From the NCBI RefSeq assembly GCF_003410055.1, contig NZ_QUZK01000046.1:1-64000 (forward strand): DNA of 64,000 nt, in the 5' to 3' direction. Numbering within the stretch: the first letter of the stretch is position 1; every line of letters starts with the position of its first letter. Both the position numbers and the translations under genes were made by a program. The notes beneath the pieces are model-generated. The model saw only the letters and a list, made by a program, of their open reading frames with translations. It was not told where the DNA came from and searched no databases. The DNA comes from Wenzhouxiangella sediminis (lineage in GTDB: Bacteria > Pseudomonadota > Gammaproteobacteria > Xanthomonadales > Wenzhouxiangellaceae). This document shows, one piece after another, positions 17,596 to 25,154 of the stretch.

Positions 17596-17696
17596 CCGGG
17601 CGTCACCCACGGTTCAGTTTGCTGAGGTGCGTCCCCCTACTGCCAACGCCAACACGCAAGCCCCCAGCACTTTGGCAAGTTGCGCCAGACGCCCGG
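17596..17696 (+). ncRNA. Candidate structured RNA or leader between hemC and hemD
   Basis: The 270-bp gap between hemC and hemD is clearly less GC-rich than its surroundings and has no convincing ORF. A perfect 9-bp long-range stem, CCGGGCGTC (17596-17604) with GACGCCCGG (17688-17696), encloses two smaller pairings: TCAG/CTGA near 17614-17625 and TGCCAA/TTGGCA (17641-17646 with 17672-17677). A canonical terminator follows 14 bp later. This could be a small RNA or a regulatory leader for hemD. It matches no RNA family that I recognise. Confidence 0.35.
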
Positions 17697-17708
17697 AATT
17701 TTCTCCAG

Positions 17709-17741
17709 AAAGCCTGCCTCTCCGGCAGGCTTTTCTTTTTT
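17709..17741 (+). terminator. Rho-independent terminator between hemC and hemD
   Basis: AAAGCCTGCC and GGCAGGCTTT form a 10-bp stem with the loop TCTCC, followed by a T-rich tract reaching 17741. This is the best intrinsic terminator in the window. It ends only 25 bp before the hemD ATG, leaving no room for a promoter after it. Confidence 0.88.
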
Positions 17742-17766
17742 CAGCGATCGGAGATAGGGTGACCCC

Positions 17767-18510
17767 ATGCCAGAGCAGACACTGGTTCTGATTACGCGGA
17801 CACGGCCCGCCGCCGAAAAGCTGGCCGAGCGTGTCGGTGAGCTCGGCCTGGAACCCCTCGAGTGTGCGCCGTTCCAGCTCGAGCCACCCGAGAATCCCGC
17901 CGCCGTGGCCGACGATCTCGCCACCACGCTACCGGCCGATCGCGTCATCCTCACCAGCCATGAAGCCGTTCGCCAGGCGGTCAGCCTGGTCGGTACCGAG
18001 TTGCTCAATCGAGCATTGATCGTCGTTCCGGGAGAGGGGACGGCCTCGATTGCCCGAGAACTGGGTCTCGACAACGTCATCTTTCCAGAGCGCCACGGCA
18101 CCAGCGAGGCCATGCTGGCGATGCCGGAGTTGCGCGACGTCGAGGGACTGGAGATCCTGATCCTGGCCGCGGCCGGCGGGCGCAGCCTGATGGGCGAAGT
18201 GCTCGAACGCCGCGGCGCAGTGGTCGAGCGGATTCACGTCTATCGACGCGTCGCCAGCGACCTGCCGGCGGACGCTGCCGATCGGATCGCCGCGGCCGAT
18301 TCGCTGGTGACCCTGGGCGCAAGTCTCGAGGCGGTGACCGGCCTGCTCGAAAAGCTGCCGCGACAGGCGGCCGACCGTGTACGCAGCGAACCGTTGATCG
18401 TGCCGTCCCGGCGTGTTGCCGAGTATGCGGCCAGGATGGGTTGCCGTCGTTGCGTGGAGGCCGGAGGTGCTTCCGATGAGGTCATGCTGTCGGCGCTCGA
18501 GCGACTCTGA
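17767..18510 (+). CDS. hemD: Uroporphyrinogen-III synthase HemD
   Basis: This 247-residue enzyme closes hydroxymethylbilane with inversion of ring D. The family is poorly conserved; support comes from LVLITRTRPAAEKLAERVGE at the start, RVILTSHEAVR near residue 60, VVPGEGTASIARELG near residue 82, and from its place between hemC and hemX. It is separated from hemC by a terminator, so its transcription needs read-through or control at that site. Confidence 0.88.
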   Translation: MPEQTLVLITRTRPAAEKLAERVGELGLEPLECAPFQLEPPENPAAVADDLATTLPADRVILTSHEAVRQAVSLVGTELLNRALIVVPGEGTASIARELGLDNVIFPERHGTSEAMLAMPELRDVEGLEILILAAAGGRSLMGEVLERRGAVVERIHVYRRVASDLPADAADRIAAADSLVTLGASLEAVTGLLEKLPRQAADRVRSEPLIVPSRRVAEYAARMGCRRCVEAGGASDEVMLSALERL

Positions 18511-18517
18511 CACGCCT

Positions 18518-18547
18518 GACCCTGCGCGTTGCACCAAGCGCAGGGTC
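18518..18547 (+). promoter_or_regulatory. Perfect inverted repeat between hemD and hemX
   Basis: GACCCTGCGC (18518-18527) and GCGCAGGGTC (18538-18547) form a 10-bp perfect stem with the loop GTTGCACCAA. It starts seven bases after the hemD stop and 72 bp before hemX. With no T run directly behind, it may be an mRNA-processing or attenuating hairpin, or a protein-binding palindrome. Confidence 0.5.
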
Positions 18548-18618
18548 AACACCGTGGCGCTGTTTTGCGTTAATCTCGAAAGCCGTTTGCATGCGGGCTG
18601 CGTTCCCCCGATTACCCG

Positions 18619-19854
18619 ATGAGCGAGCACAAGGAAGAGCAAGAGAATCAGGAGCCCGGGCCCGAGCCTGAAGAGGCGCCTGCGCAGGAATCCGAGTCCG
18701 AAGCCGAGCCGGCTCGGGCCACGTCGGAACCTGCGACGGTCGATCGGTCCGAGCCCCCTGCTCGTGGCGGCAATGCGCTGGCCTGGCTGGCCCTGTTGCT
18801 GGCGCTGGCTGCCGGCGGCCTGGCCGGCTGGCAATGGTGGAGCGCCCGGCAGAGTGACGACGCCACTGCGCTCGGTGTGCGAGTCGAAGAGCAGGCGTCC
18901 GCCGTCGAATCCCAATCCCGGTCGCTCGGCGATCTCGGGCAGAGAGTCGAGAGCCTGGAATCGAGTCTCGAGGAGCTGGCAAAGCGACTGGACGAGCGCG
19001 ATTTCGATCCGGCGGCGCTCCGCGAAAGCCTGCAGGACCAGTCCGACGCCATTGCGGATCTGCGGCAGCAGCTCGAAGGCGCTACCGGACGCTTCGAGCG
19101 GACCGTTTCCGAGCTCAGGTCGAGCATCGAGGAAGCAGGCGCCGATCGCGCCGACCGGATCGACGAATCCCTGGCCGATGCCCGCTTCCGTCTGGCGCTC
19201 GTCGAGGTCGCCGGTCTGCTGCGGATCGGCCAGTCGCGTGCCGAACTCGCGGCCGATTCCGCCGGGGCCGTGGTGGCCTACCGGCAGGCCCGATCAAGGC
19301 TCGAGCGTCTGGAAGACGGGCGCGTGGAGCGGCTGCGGCAGCTGGTTGCCCGGGAGCTGGAGTCCCTTCGCGCGGTGGAAACCACCGACTGGGCCGGCCT
19401 GACGGGGCGCCTGTCAGCCCTGGAACAACAGTCGGCCGCGTGGCCGCTCGCCGGGCGGGATACGCAGTCTGTCGAGTCGGCCGATTCGTCCGGATCCGGA
19501 GACGAGGCCGATGGCGGCTGGTGGTCGGATATCCGGAGAGGTCTGGGCGGGCTGGTCCGAATCTCGTCGCGTGAAGCCGCACCGCTGACCCCCGCTGCGG
19601 TCGAGAGCGTGCGCGAGCGGCTCCGGTTGCATCTCGCGGCGGCCCAGTCGGCCGCGGCCCGCCGAAATACCGAAGAGATGAAGTTTCAGCTGGTTGCGGC
19701 CGCGCAACTGCTCGAAGACCATTTCGATAACTCCGCGGAGCCGGTCAAGCGGGCCCTGGAAAGCATCGAGTCGGCCGCGTCCGTCGAAGCGCCGTCTCTG
19801 CCCGACCTGGGTGACGCCCTGGCCGAAGCCGAGAATCGCCTGGACGCCTCGTGA
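18619..19854 (+). CDS. hemX: HemX-family protein
   Basis: This 411-residue protein belongs to the HemX family, often labelled uroporphyrinogen-III C-methyltransferase although methyltransferase motifs are absent. It has an acidic disordered N-terminus (residues 1-50), one membrane span (ALAWLALLLALAAGGLAGW), and a long coiled-coil-rich periplasmic part (residues 75-190) with a conserved C-terminal domain. It is thought to scaffold heme-pathway enzymes. Its stop overlaps the GTG of hemY. Confidence 0.9.
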   Translation: MSEHKEEQENQEPGPEPEEAPAQESESEAEPARATSEPATVDRSEPPARGGNALAWLALLLALAAGGLAGWQWWSARQSDDATALGVRVEEQASAVESQSRSLGDLGQRVESLESSLEELAKRLDERDFDPAALRESLQDQSDAIADLRQQLEGATGRFERTVSELRSSIEEAGADRADRIDESLADARFRLALVEVAGLLRIGQSRAELAADSAGAVVAYRQARSRLERLEDGRVERLRQLVARELESLRAVETTDWAGLTGRLSALEQQSAAWPLAGRDTQSVESADSSGSGDEADGGWWSDIRRGLGGLVRISSREAAPLTPAAVESVRERLRLHLAAAQSAAARRNTEEMKFQLVAAAQLLEDHFDNSAEPVKRALESIESAASVEAPSLPDLGDALAEAENRLDAS

Positions 19855-21041
19855 AGCGACTGCTGGTCATTCTTCTGGTGGTTGCAGCGCTGGTGATCAC
19901 AGCGCTCGTCGCCCCGTATCTCGCCGAGGATCCCGGCCACGTCCAGCTCGATATCGGGCAGTGGCGCCTGGAGATGTCGGTGCTTGTGCTCGTCGGCGGC
20001 ATACTGCTCATCTGGATCGCGCTTTCCCTGCTGGTCGGTCTCGTCCGCTTGCCGACACGACTGATCCGAAAGGCGCGCGAACGCCGGTCCCGCCGACAGC
20101 TCGAAAAAGGGTTCCTGGCCCTGACCGAGGGCGACTGGCCGGCCGCCGAGCGGGCACTTCAGAAGTCCCTGAGCTACCGCGACTCCACCGCGGGTTACCT
20201 GGCCGCGGCCCGCGCGGCGCAGGGCCGGGGCGACCAGCCCGGGCGCGACCGCTGGCTCGAACAGGCCGACAGCCCGTTCGGCCGTCGCCACTTCGTCACC
20301 GGCCTGGCGCGCGCCCGGCTGCTGGCAGCCGAGGGCAGGGGCGACGAGGCCACGGCGCTTCTCGAGACGCTGCACCTGAAGAAGCCACGCCACGCCGGCG
20401 TATTGCGGCTGCTGCTGGAGAACTACCAGGAGCTGGGTCGCTGGCGCGATCTGCGCCTGCTCACCCCTGCGCTCCGGCGCGCCGGCGTGGTCGACCGCGA
20501 CCGCGCGACGGAACTGGCCGCGCTCGCAGCGCAGCGTGAGCTGGACGCAAGCTTCGACATCGACCGCCTCGAGTCGGGCTGGAAGGAGTTGCCGCGCAAG
20601 ATGCGCCAGCGCCGCGAACTTGTCGCCGCGTACGCGCGCCGCGCGTCTGAACTTGGACGGACCGCCCGCGCCTCCGGCCTGCTCGAGCGCCATCTCTCGG
20701 GCGAACCGGATGACGAACTGCTTGCCCTCTATGCTGCCGCCGGCGATGAAGGCGAGAGAACGCACCGGATCAGGCAGTGCGAGAAGTGGCTGGAGTCGCA
20801 TCCCGAACATGTCGGCCTGCAGGAAACGCTGGGCCTGCTCTATCTCGAGGACCGCCAGTACGATCGCGCGCAGGCTTGCCTGGAACGGGTCGTCAGGGAA
20901 AGGCCCAACAGTCGGGCCTACGCTGCGCTCGGCCGCGTTCTCGACCGCGCCGGCAAGCTCGAGGCGGCGGCGCAGTGCTACCGTAATGCGCTGCGCCTGC
21001 GCGACGGCCGCGGCGCCGAGCCGCTACCTCCCCCCGCGTAA
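19851..21041 (+). CDS. hemY: HemY-type TPR membrane protein
   Basis: This 396-residue protein has two N-terminal membrane spans (residues 4-24 and 43-63) and a HemY_N domain followed by TPR helices, including SRAYAALGRVLDRAGKLEAA near the end. It is the proteobacterial HemY of the hemCDXY cluster, not the protoporphyrinogen oxidase of Bacillus that shares the name. A GTG start overlaps the hemX stop (GTGA). The following 348-bp gap to the convergent egtD gene contains repeat element E. Confidence 0.92.
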   Translation: MKRLLVILLVVAALVITALVAPYLAEDPGHVQLDIGQWRLEMSVLVLVGGILLIWIALSLLVGLVRLPTRLIRKARERRSRRQLEKGFLALTEGDWPAAERALQKSLSYRDSTAGYLAAARAAQGRGDQPGRDRWLEQADSPFGRRHFVTGLARARLLAAEGRGDEATALLETLHLKKPRHAGVLRLLLENYQELGRWRDLRLLTPALRRAGVVDRDRATELAALAAQRELDASFDIDRLESGWKELPRKMRQRRELVAAYARRASELGRTARASGLLERHLSGEPDDELLALYAAAGDEGERTHRIRQCEKWLESHPEHVGLQETLGLLYLEDRQYDRAQACLERVVRERPNSRAYAALGRVLDRAGKLEAAAQCYRNALRLRDGRGAEPLPPPA

Positions 21042-21069
21042 CTCGGGACGCGGCGGCTGTCGCTCACGC

Positions 21070-21381
21070 GCTCCTTCGTTCACTCGTTCCGGCGCGGAAG
21101 TTAATGCGGGCCGGCTGCGCCGGGAGGGACTGGTAGCGCAGAAGTTCTCTGGAATGGCCTCACGCAGAGGCGCAAAGGCGCAAGGGTCGCAGAGGAAAAG
21201 AAAGGACTTGTAAGAGAGGTCGAGCGCAACGCATCGTCTTCTGTTCTGATTTGTCGAGACCCGCACTGAGACCGGTCGCGCCAATCTCGCGCACGCCCCC
21301 GACGCGAGCGGCGCCGGAACCAAAAAACCAAAAAACCAAAGAACCAAAGAACCAAAGAACGAATGAACGAATGAACGATCG
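21070..21381. repeat. Composite intergenic repeat, locus E (octamer arrays)
   Basis: Eight octamers of the type AACCAAAA, AACCAAAG and AACGAATG fill 21318-21381, preceded by GGCGCCGG. Inverted copies occur at 21070-21097 (CTTCGTTCACTCGTTCC then GGCGCGG). Between them are the foldable GCGGGCCGGCTGCGCCGGG (21106-21124), also found in loci A and B, and a GCAGAGGCGCAAAGGCGC-type array (about 21163-21195). No gene is visible in this gap. Confidence 0.85.
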
Positions 21382-21389
21382 CGGCCGCG

Positions 21390-22340
21390 TCAGCGGCCGC
21401 TGATCAACCAGTGCATGGAAAACAACCCGTCGGGGTCGAACCAGACCTTTTCGGAGCGCAGCCCGGCCTGTTCGGCCAGGGACTTGAACGACGCCACCGA
21501 ATACTTGTGGCTGCTCTCGGTATGGATCGAGTCTCCGGCGGCGAACTCGAAGGACCGGCCGTCGATGACGATCGTGGTGGGGTAGCGGGCGACCAGGTGC
21601 ATCTCGATACGCTCGAGTGAGTCGTAGTAGCGCGCTTCGTGGACGAAGGCCTCGGCGTCGATCTCGGCGTCGATTTCGCGGCGCATGCGCTCGAGGAGAT
21701 TGCGGTTGAAGGCCGCCGTGATGCCGCCGGCGTCGTCGTAAGCCGCCAGTAGCCGCTCGAGCGGCTTGACCAGGTCGACGCCGATCAGGACGGCACCCGA
21801 GGGGGCGGCGATGCGGCGCAGGCGGTCGAGAAAGGCGACGGCGTCTTCGTGCTCGAAATTGCTGATGGTCGAGCCCGGGAAATACACCACGCGCATTCGC
21901 GCGGGCGGATCGAGTGCAAGCGCTTCGGAGGCGATGGGTCGGGTGTAGTCCGCCTGGACGGGGCGAATCTCGATTGCGGGAAATGCGGCTTCGAGATCCC
22001 GCGTGGACTGGGCCAACGCGGCCGCTGAGATCTCGATCGGTGTATAGGCGCGCGGCGAATCGAGGCTGGCCAGCAGTACCCGGGTCTTGATGCCGGCGCC
22101 CGATCCGAGTTCGATGACGTGGGCGTTGGGGCCGATCATGGACGCGATCTCGTCCATGTGAGTCTCGTGCAGGGCGAGGTCCGCGCGGGTGACGTAGTAC
22201 TCGGGCGTTTCGCAGATGCGCTCGAACAGGTCCGAGCCCTTGGCGTCGTAGAGATACTTGCAGGGAATCGTCGGTGGGTCGGCCGACAGGCCGGCCAGCA
22301 CGTCCTCACGAAAGGCTTCGCTCCCGGATGTGTCGCTCAT
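21390..22340 (-). CDS. egtD: Histidine N-alpha-methyltransferase EgtD
   Basis: This 316-residue SAM-dependent enzyme trimethylates histidine to hercynine, the first step of ergothioneine synthesis. It has the family N-terminus FREDVLAGLSADPPTIPCKY, the SAM motif VIELGSGAGIKTRVLL near residue 80, VYFPGSTISNF near residue 155 and the C-terminal FDPDGLFSMHWL. The ATG at 22340 overlaps the egtB stop (ATGA). The longer open frame into egtB is a shadow. Confidence 0.93.
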   Translation of the reverse strand: MSDTSGSEAFREDVLAGLSADPPTIPCKYLYDAKGSDLFERICETPEYYVTRADLALHETHMDEIASMIGPNAHVIELGSGAGIKTRVLLASLDSPRAYTPIEISAAALAQSTRDLEAAFPAIEIRPVQADYTRPIASEALALDPPARMRVVYFPGSTISNFEHEDAVAFLDRLRRIAAPSGAVLIGVDLVKPLERLLAAYDDAGGITAAFNRNLLERMRREIDAEIDAEAFVHEARYYDSLERIEMHLVARYPTTIVIDGRSFEFAAGDSIHTESSHKYSVASFKSLAEQAGLRSEKVWFDPDGLFSMHWLISGR

Positions 22341-23686
22341 GCACGGCGTGCCAGGCGGATTCCGCTGAACTGCCAGCGGTCGGGCGGATAAAAGAAGTTC
22401 CGGTAGGTGGCGCGGACATGGCCTTTCGGCGTGGCGCAACTGCCGCCGCGCAGTACCATCTGGTTGGCCATGAACTTGCCGTTGTACTCGCCCACGGCGC
22501 CGCGCGGGGCCTGGAAGCCGGGGTAGGGCGCATAGCTCGAAGCCGTCCACTCCCAGACGTTGCCGAACATGCCGGCGGGCGAGCCGTTGCGGTCTTCGGT
22601 CACTGCGGTGGGGTGGAGGCGCCCGTCGTCGGCGAAAGGTCCGTTGCCGTCGGTTGCCGACCCGGCGGCGATTTCCCATTCGGCTTCCGTCGGCAGGCGC
22701 GCGCCGGCCCACTGGGCGTAGGCGAAGGCCTCGTAAAAGCTGACGTGGGCCAGGGTTTCGTCTTCATCGACGGGCCGAAGGCCGCCGAGCGTGTACTGCC
22801 ACCAGCGACCGTCGTCGTCCCGCTGCCAGTACAGGGGGGCATCGATGCGGGTCTCCTGCAGCCAGGCCCAGCCGTCGGACAGCCACAGGTCCGCCTTCCC
22901 ATAGCCACCGTCTTCCATGAAGGCAAGATATTCGCCGCACGTCACGGGTCGCGAGGCCAGTTGGAAGGACTCGACGACCTCGCGATGGCGCGGCATCTCA
23001 TTGTCGAAGCAGAAGCGGCCGTCGTCGAAGGCGCCGATTTGAGCGATGCGCTCTTCGAAGCCGATCCAGCGCAGCTCAGCGGCCTCCCTTTCCGCCGCCG
23101 CCGGGCGGTCCGTCCACGCCGGATGAAGCGGGTTTTGCGAGAAGCCGTGCTTGAGGTCGGTGGCGATCAGCTCCTGGTGCTGCTGTTCGTGGTTGAGCCC
23201 GAGACGCACGATCGCGGCCAGCTCTTGCCAGCGCTCGATCGGTGCGCTCTCGATGAGTTCAACGACGGCCTGGTCGACGGCGCTGCGATAGCGGCCGACC
23301 TCCCCGACGTCGGGGCGCGAGATCAGGCCGCGTTGCGGACGCGGGTATTGCTCGCCCACGCCGTTGTAGTAGGAATTGAACAGGTATGCCCAGGCGGGAT
23401 CGATCTCGCGCCAGTCGGCGTGGTGGGGTTTGAGAACGAAGGTCTCGAAGAACCAGGTGGTATGCGCCCGATGCCACTTGACCGGGCTGGCACCGGGCAT
23501 CGACTGGATGTTCTGGTCCTCCGCAGTCAGCGTGGCGGCCAGGTTTTCGGTGGCGGCGCGAACGGCCAGAAAGTCGCGCGTGAGCCGTTCGCGGGAAATC
23601 GCGTCGACTGCCAGATCGTTGCACGCAGGAACCGGCTCGGCACGCGGTGCCGGTGCAGCACGGAGTTGCGCGCCGGCCTCGGTCAT
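22337..23686 (-). CDS. egtB: Ergothioneine biosynthesis sulfoxide synthase EgtB
   Basis: This 449-residue non-heme iron enzyme joins hercynine to a thiol donor (gamma-glutamylcysteine or cysteine) and oxidises it to the sulfoxide. It has an N-terminal DinB-like domain with WHRAHTTWFFE and the iron ligands in HEQQHQE near residue 160, then a formylglycine-generating-enzyme-like domain (RLPTEAEWE, NVWEWTASSY). The ATG at 23686 overlaps the stop of pilR. No egtA, egtC or egtE is present in the window. Confidence 0.92.
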   Translation of the reverse strand: MTEAGAQLRAAPAPRAEPVPACNDLAVDAISRERLTRDFLAVRAATENLAATLTAEDQNIQSMPGASPVKWHRAHTTWFFETFVLKPHHADWREIDPAWAYLFNSYYNGVGEQYPRPQRGLISRPDVGEVGRYRSAVDQAVVELIESAPIERWQELAAIVRLGLNHEQQHQELIATDLKHGFSQNPLHPAWTDRPAAAEREAAELRWIGFEERIAQIGAFDDGRFCFDNEMPRHREVVESFQLASRPVTCGEYLAFMEDGGYGKADLWLSDGWAWLQETRIDAPLYWQRDDDGRWWQYTLGGLRPVDEDETLAHVSFYEAFAYAQWAGARLPTEAEWEIAAGSATDGNGPFADDGRLHPTAVTEDRNGSPAGMFGNVWEWTASSYAPYPGFQAPRGAVGEYNGKFMANQMVLRGGSCATPKGHVRATYRNFFYPPDRWQFSGIRLARRA

Positions 23687-25122
23687 CAGTCGATATCGTA
23701 CTTCTTGAGCTTGTAGCGCAGGGATCTGAACGAAATGCCCAACTGGCGGGCGGCCTCGGTCTTGTTGTACTTGGCCTCGACCAGGGCTTTTTCCAGGATG
23801 CGTCTTTCGATGTCTTCCATGTAATCGTCCAGGCTGCGGTCCTCGGGCGGGCTGACGTCGACGTTGTCCTCGTCGAGCATGCCCTGGTCGATATTGAGAT
23901 CCTCGACACTGATTTCGTCGCCCTCGCACATGGTGACGGCGCGTTGGAGGATGTTGACCAGTTCCCGAACGTTACCCGAGAACCTGTGATTCTGGAGTGC
24001 ATCCATGGCCGCGGTGCTGAGCTTGCGCGGCGTCTCGCCCCACTGTTCGCCGATCACGCCCAGGAAGTGTTCGGCCAGCAGCCTGATGTCGCCGCGGCGA
24101 TCGCGCAGGCTGGGCATGGGCAGGTCGATCACGTTGAGGCGGTAGTACAGGTCGTTGCGGAATTCACCGGACTCCACCAGCGGCTTGAGCGCCTTGTGGG
24201 TGGCCGAGAGAATGCGCACATCGATCTTGATTTCCTCGCGCCCCCCGATCGGGCGCACGGTCTTTTCCTGGATGACCCGCAGCAGTTTGACCTGCATGTT
24301 CAGCGGCAGGTCGGCGACCTCGTCGAGGAACAGTGTGCCGCCGTTGGCGGCCTGGAACAGGCCTTCCTTGTCGGCGTCGGCACCGGTGAAGCTGCCTTTC
24401 ATGTGGCCGAAGAACTCGCTTTCCATCAGTTCCGACGGAATGGCCCCGCAGTTGACGGCCACGAAGGGCTGCTCGGCTCGGGGACCGAGGTCGTGGATCA
24501 GCTGAGCCGCCAGCTCCTTGCCGGTGCCCGATTCACCGCTGATGAGCACCGGGGCCTGGCTGCGGGCCAGCTTGGTGATTGTCTGGCGAACCCGGTCCAT
24601 CGCCTGCGACCGTCCCACCAGGCGCTGCCTCAACAGGCTTTCGCCGCCCGGCGTTCCGGCCGAGATTTCCGTTTCCGCCTCGGCTTGCGCCTTGGCCTTG
24701 GATTTGTCCTTGCTCGCTTCGGGCTTCGGCGGCGCCATTTCGGCGTCGTCCTGCCTGAGCTTGATGGCCGTGCGCACCATGTTGCGCAGCACTTCCAGGT
24801 CGACGGGCTTGGACACGAAGTCGAAAGCGCCGTACTTCAGCGCGGTCACCGCGTCGTCGACCTTGCCGTAGGCGGTGATCATCGCGACCGGCATGTGCGG
24901 GTAGTCGCGCGAGATTTCCTTGATCAGGCTCAGCCCGTTGCCGTCGGGCAGCCGCATGTCGGTCAGGCAGAAGGCGTAATCGGTGCCGTTGGCCAGCAGG
25001 CGGCGGGCGGTCGAGAGATCCTCGGCGGTCTCGACGTCCAGGCCCATGCGGGTGAGCGTCATGTCGAGCAGCTCCCGCAGGTCCGGTTCGTCGTCCACCA
25101 CCAAAGCGCGCATTTCGCTCAT
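23686..25122 (-). CDS. pilR: Sigma54-dependent response regulator PilR
   Basis: This 478-residue regulator has a receiver domain (VVDDEPDLRELL, CLTDMRLPDGNG, SKPVDLEVL), a sigma54-interacting AAA+ domain (GESGTGKELAAQL, the GSFTGA loop, GGTLFLDEVADLP) and a C-terminal Fis-type helix-turn-helix (KTEAARQLGISFRSLRYKLK). The close match to PilR, and the upstream kinase, indicate control of type IV pilin and twitching. The ATG at 25122 is preferred over one at 25128 because CGAGG lies at proper spacing. Its stop overlaps the egtB start. Confidence 0.92.
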   Translation of the reverse strand: MSEMRALVVDDEPDLRELLDMTLTRMGLDVETAEDLSTARRLLANGTDYAFCLTDMRLPDGNGLSLIKEISRDYPHMPVAMITAYGKVDDAVTALKYGAFDFVSKPVDLEVLRNMVRTAIKLRQDDAEMAPPKPEASKDKSKAKAQAEAETEISAGTPGGESLLRQRLVGRSQAMDRVRQTITKLARSQAPVLISGESGTGKELAAQLIHDLGPRAEQPFVAVNCGAIPSELMESEFFGHMKGSFTGADADKEGLFQAANGGTLFLDEVADLPLNMQVKLLRVIQEKTVRPIGGREEIKIDVRILSATHKALKPLVESGEFRNDLYYRLNVIDLPMPSLRDRRGDIRLLAEHFLGVIGEQWGETPRKLSTAAMDALQNHRFSGNVRELVNILQRAVTMCEGDEISVEDLNIDQGMLDEDNVDVSPPEDRSLDDYMEDIERRILEKALVEAKYNKTEAARQLGISFRSLRYKLKKYDID

Positions 25123-25154
25123 TGCCATCCTCGAGTTTCAGCGTTCAGTCGAAT

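Noticed and set aside
17497-17766. tRNA, 4.5S or 6S RNA in the hemC-hemD gap
   Set aside because: No cloverleaf with a proper T-loop, no signal-recognition-particle core and no 6S-like fold could be drawn; only a general structured region with a terminator is supported.
18619-19854. HemX as a true uroporphyrinogen-III methyltransferase
   Set aside because: The family is often so labelled, but the sequence is coiled-coil and lacks SAM-methyltransferase motifs.
19851-21041. HemY as protoporphyrinogen oxidase
   Set aside because: No FAD-binding motif is present; two membrane spans and TPR helices fit the proteobacterial HemY instead.
21163-21204. Small gene in the array of GCAGAGGCGCAAAGGCGC type
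   Set aside because: The stretch is a short tandem repeat of a type that I recall as common in intergenic DNA of many bacteria; its open frames have no start with a ribosome site.
22274-23716. 480-codon plus-strand open frame opposite egtB
   Set aside because: Antisense shadow; the minus strand carries the HEQQHQE iron motif and the sulfatase-modifying-like domain of EgtB.
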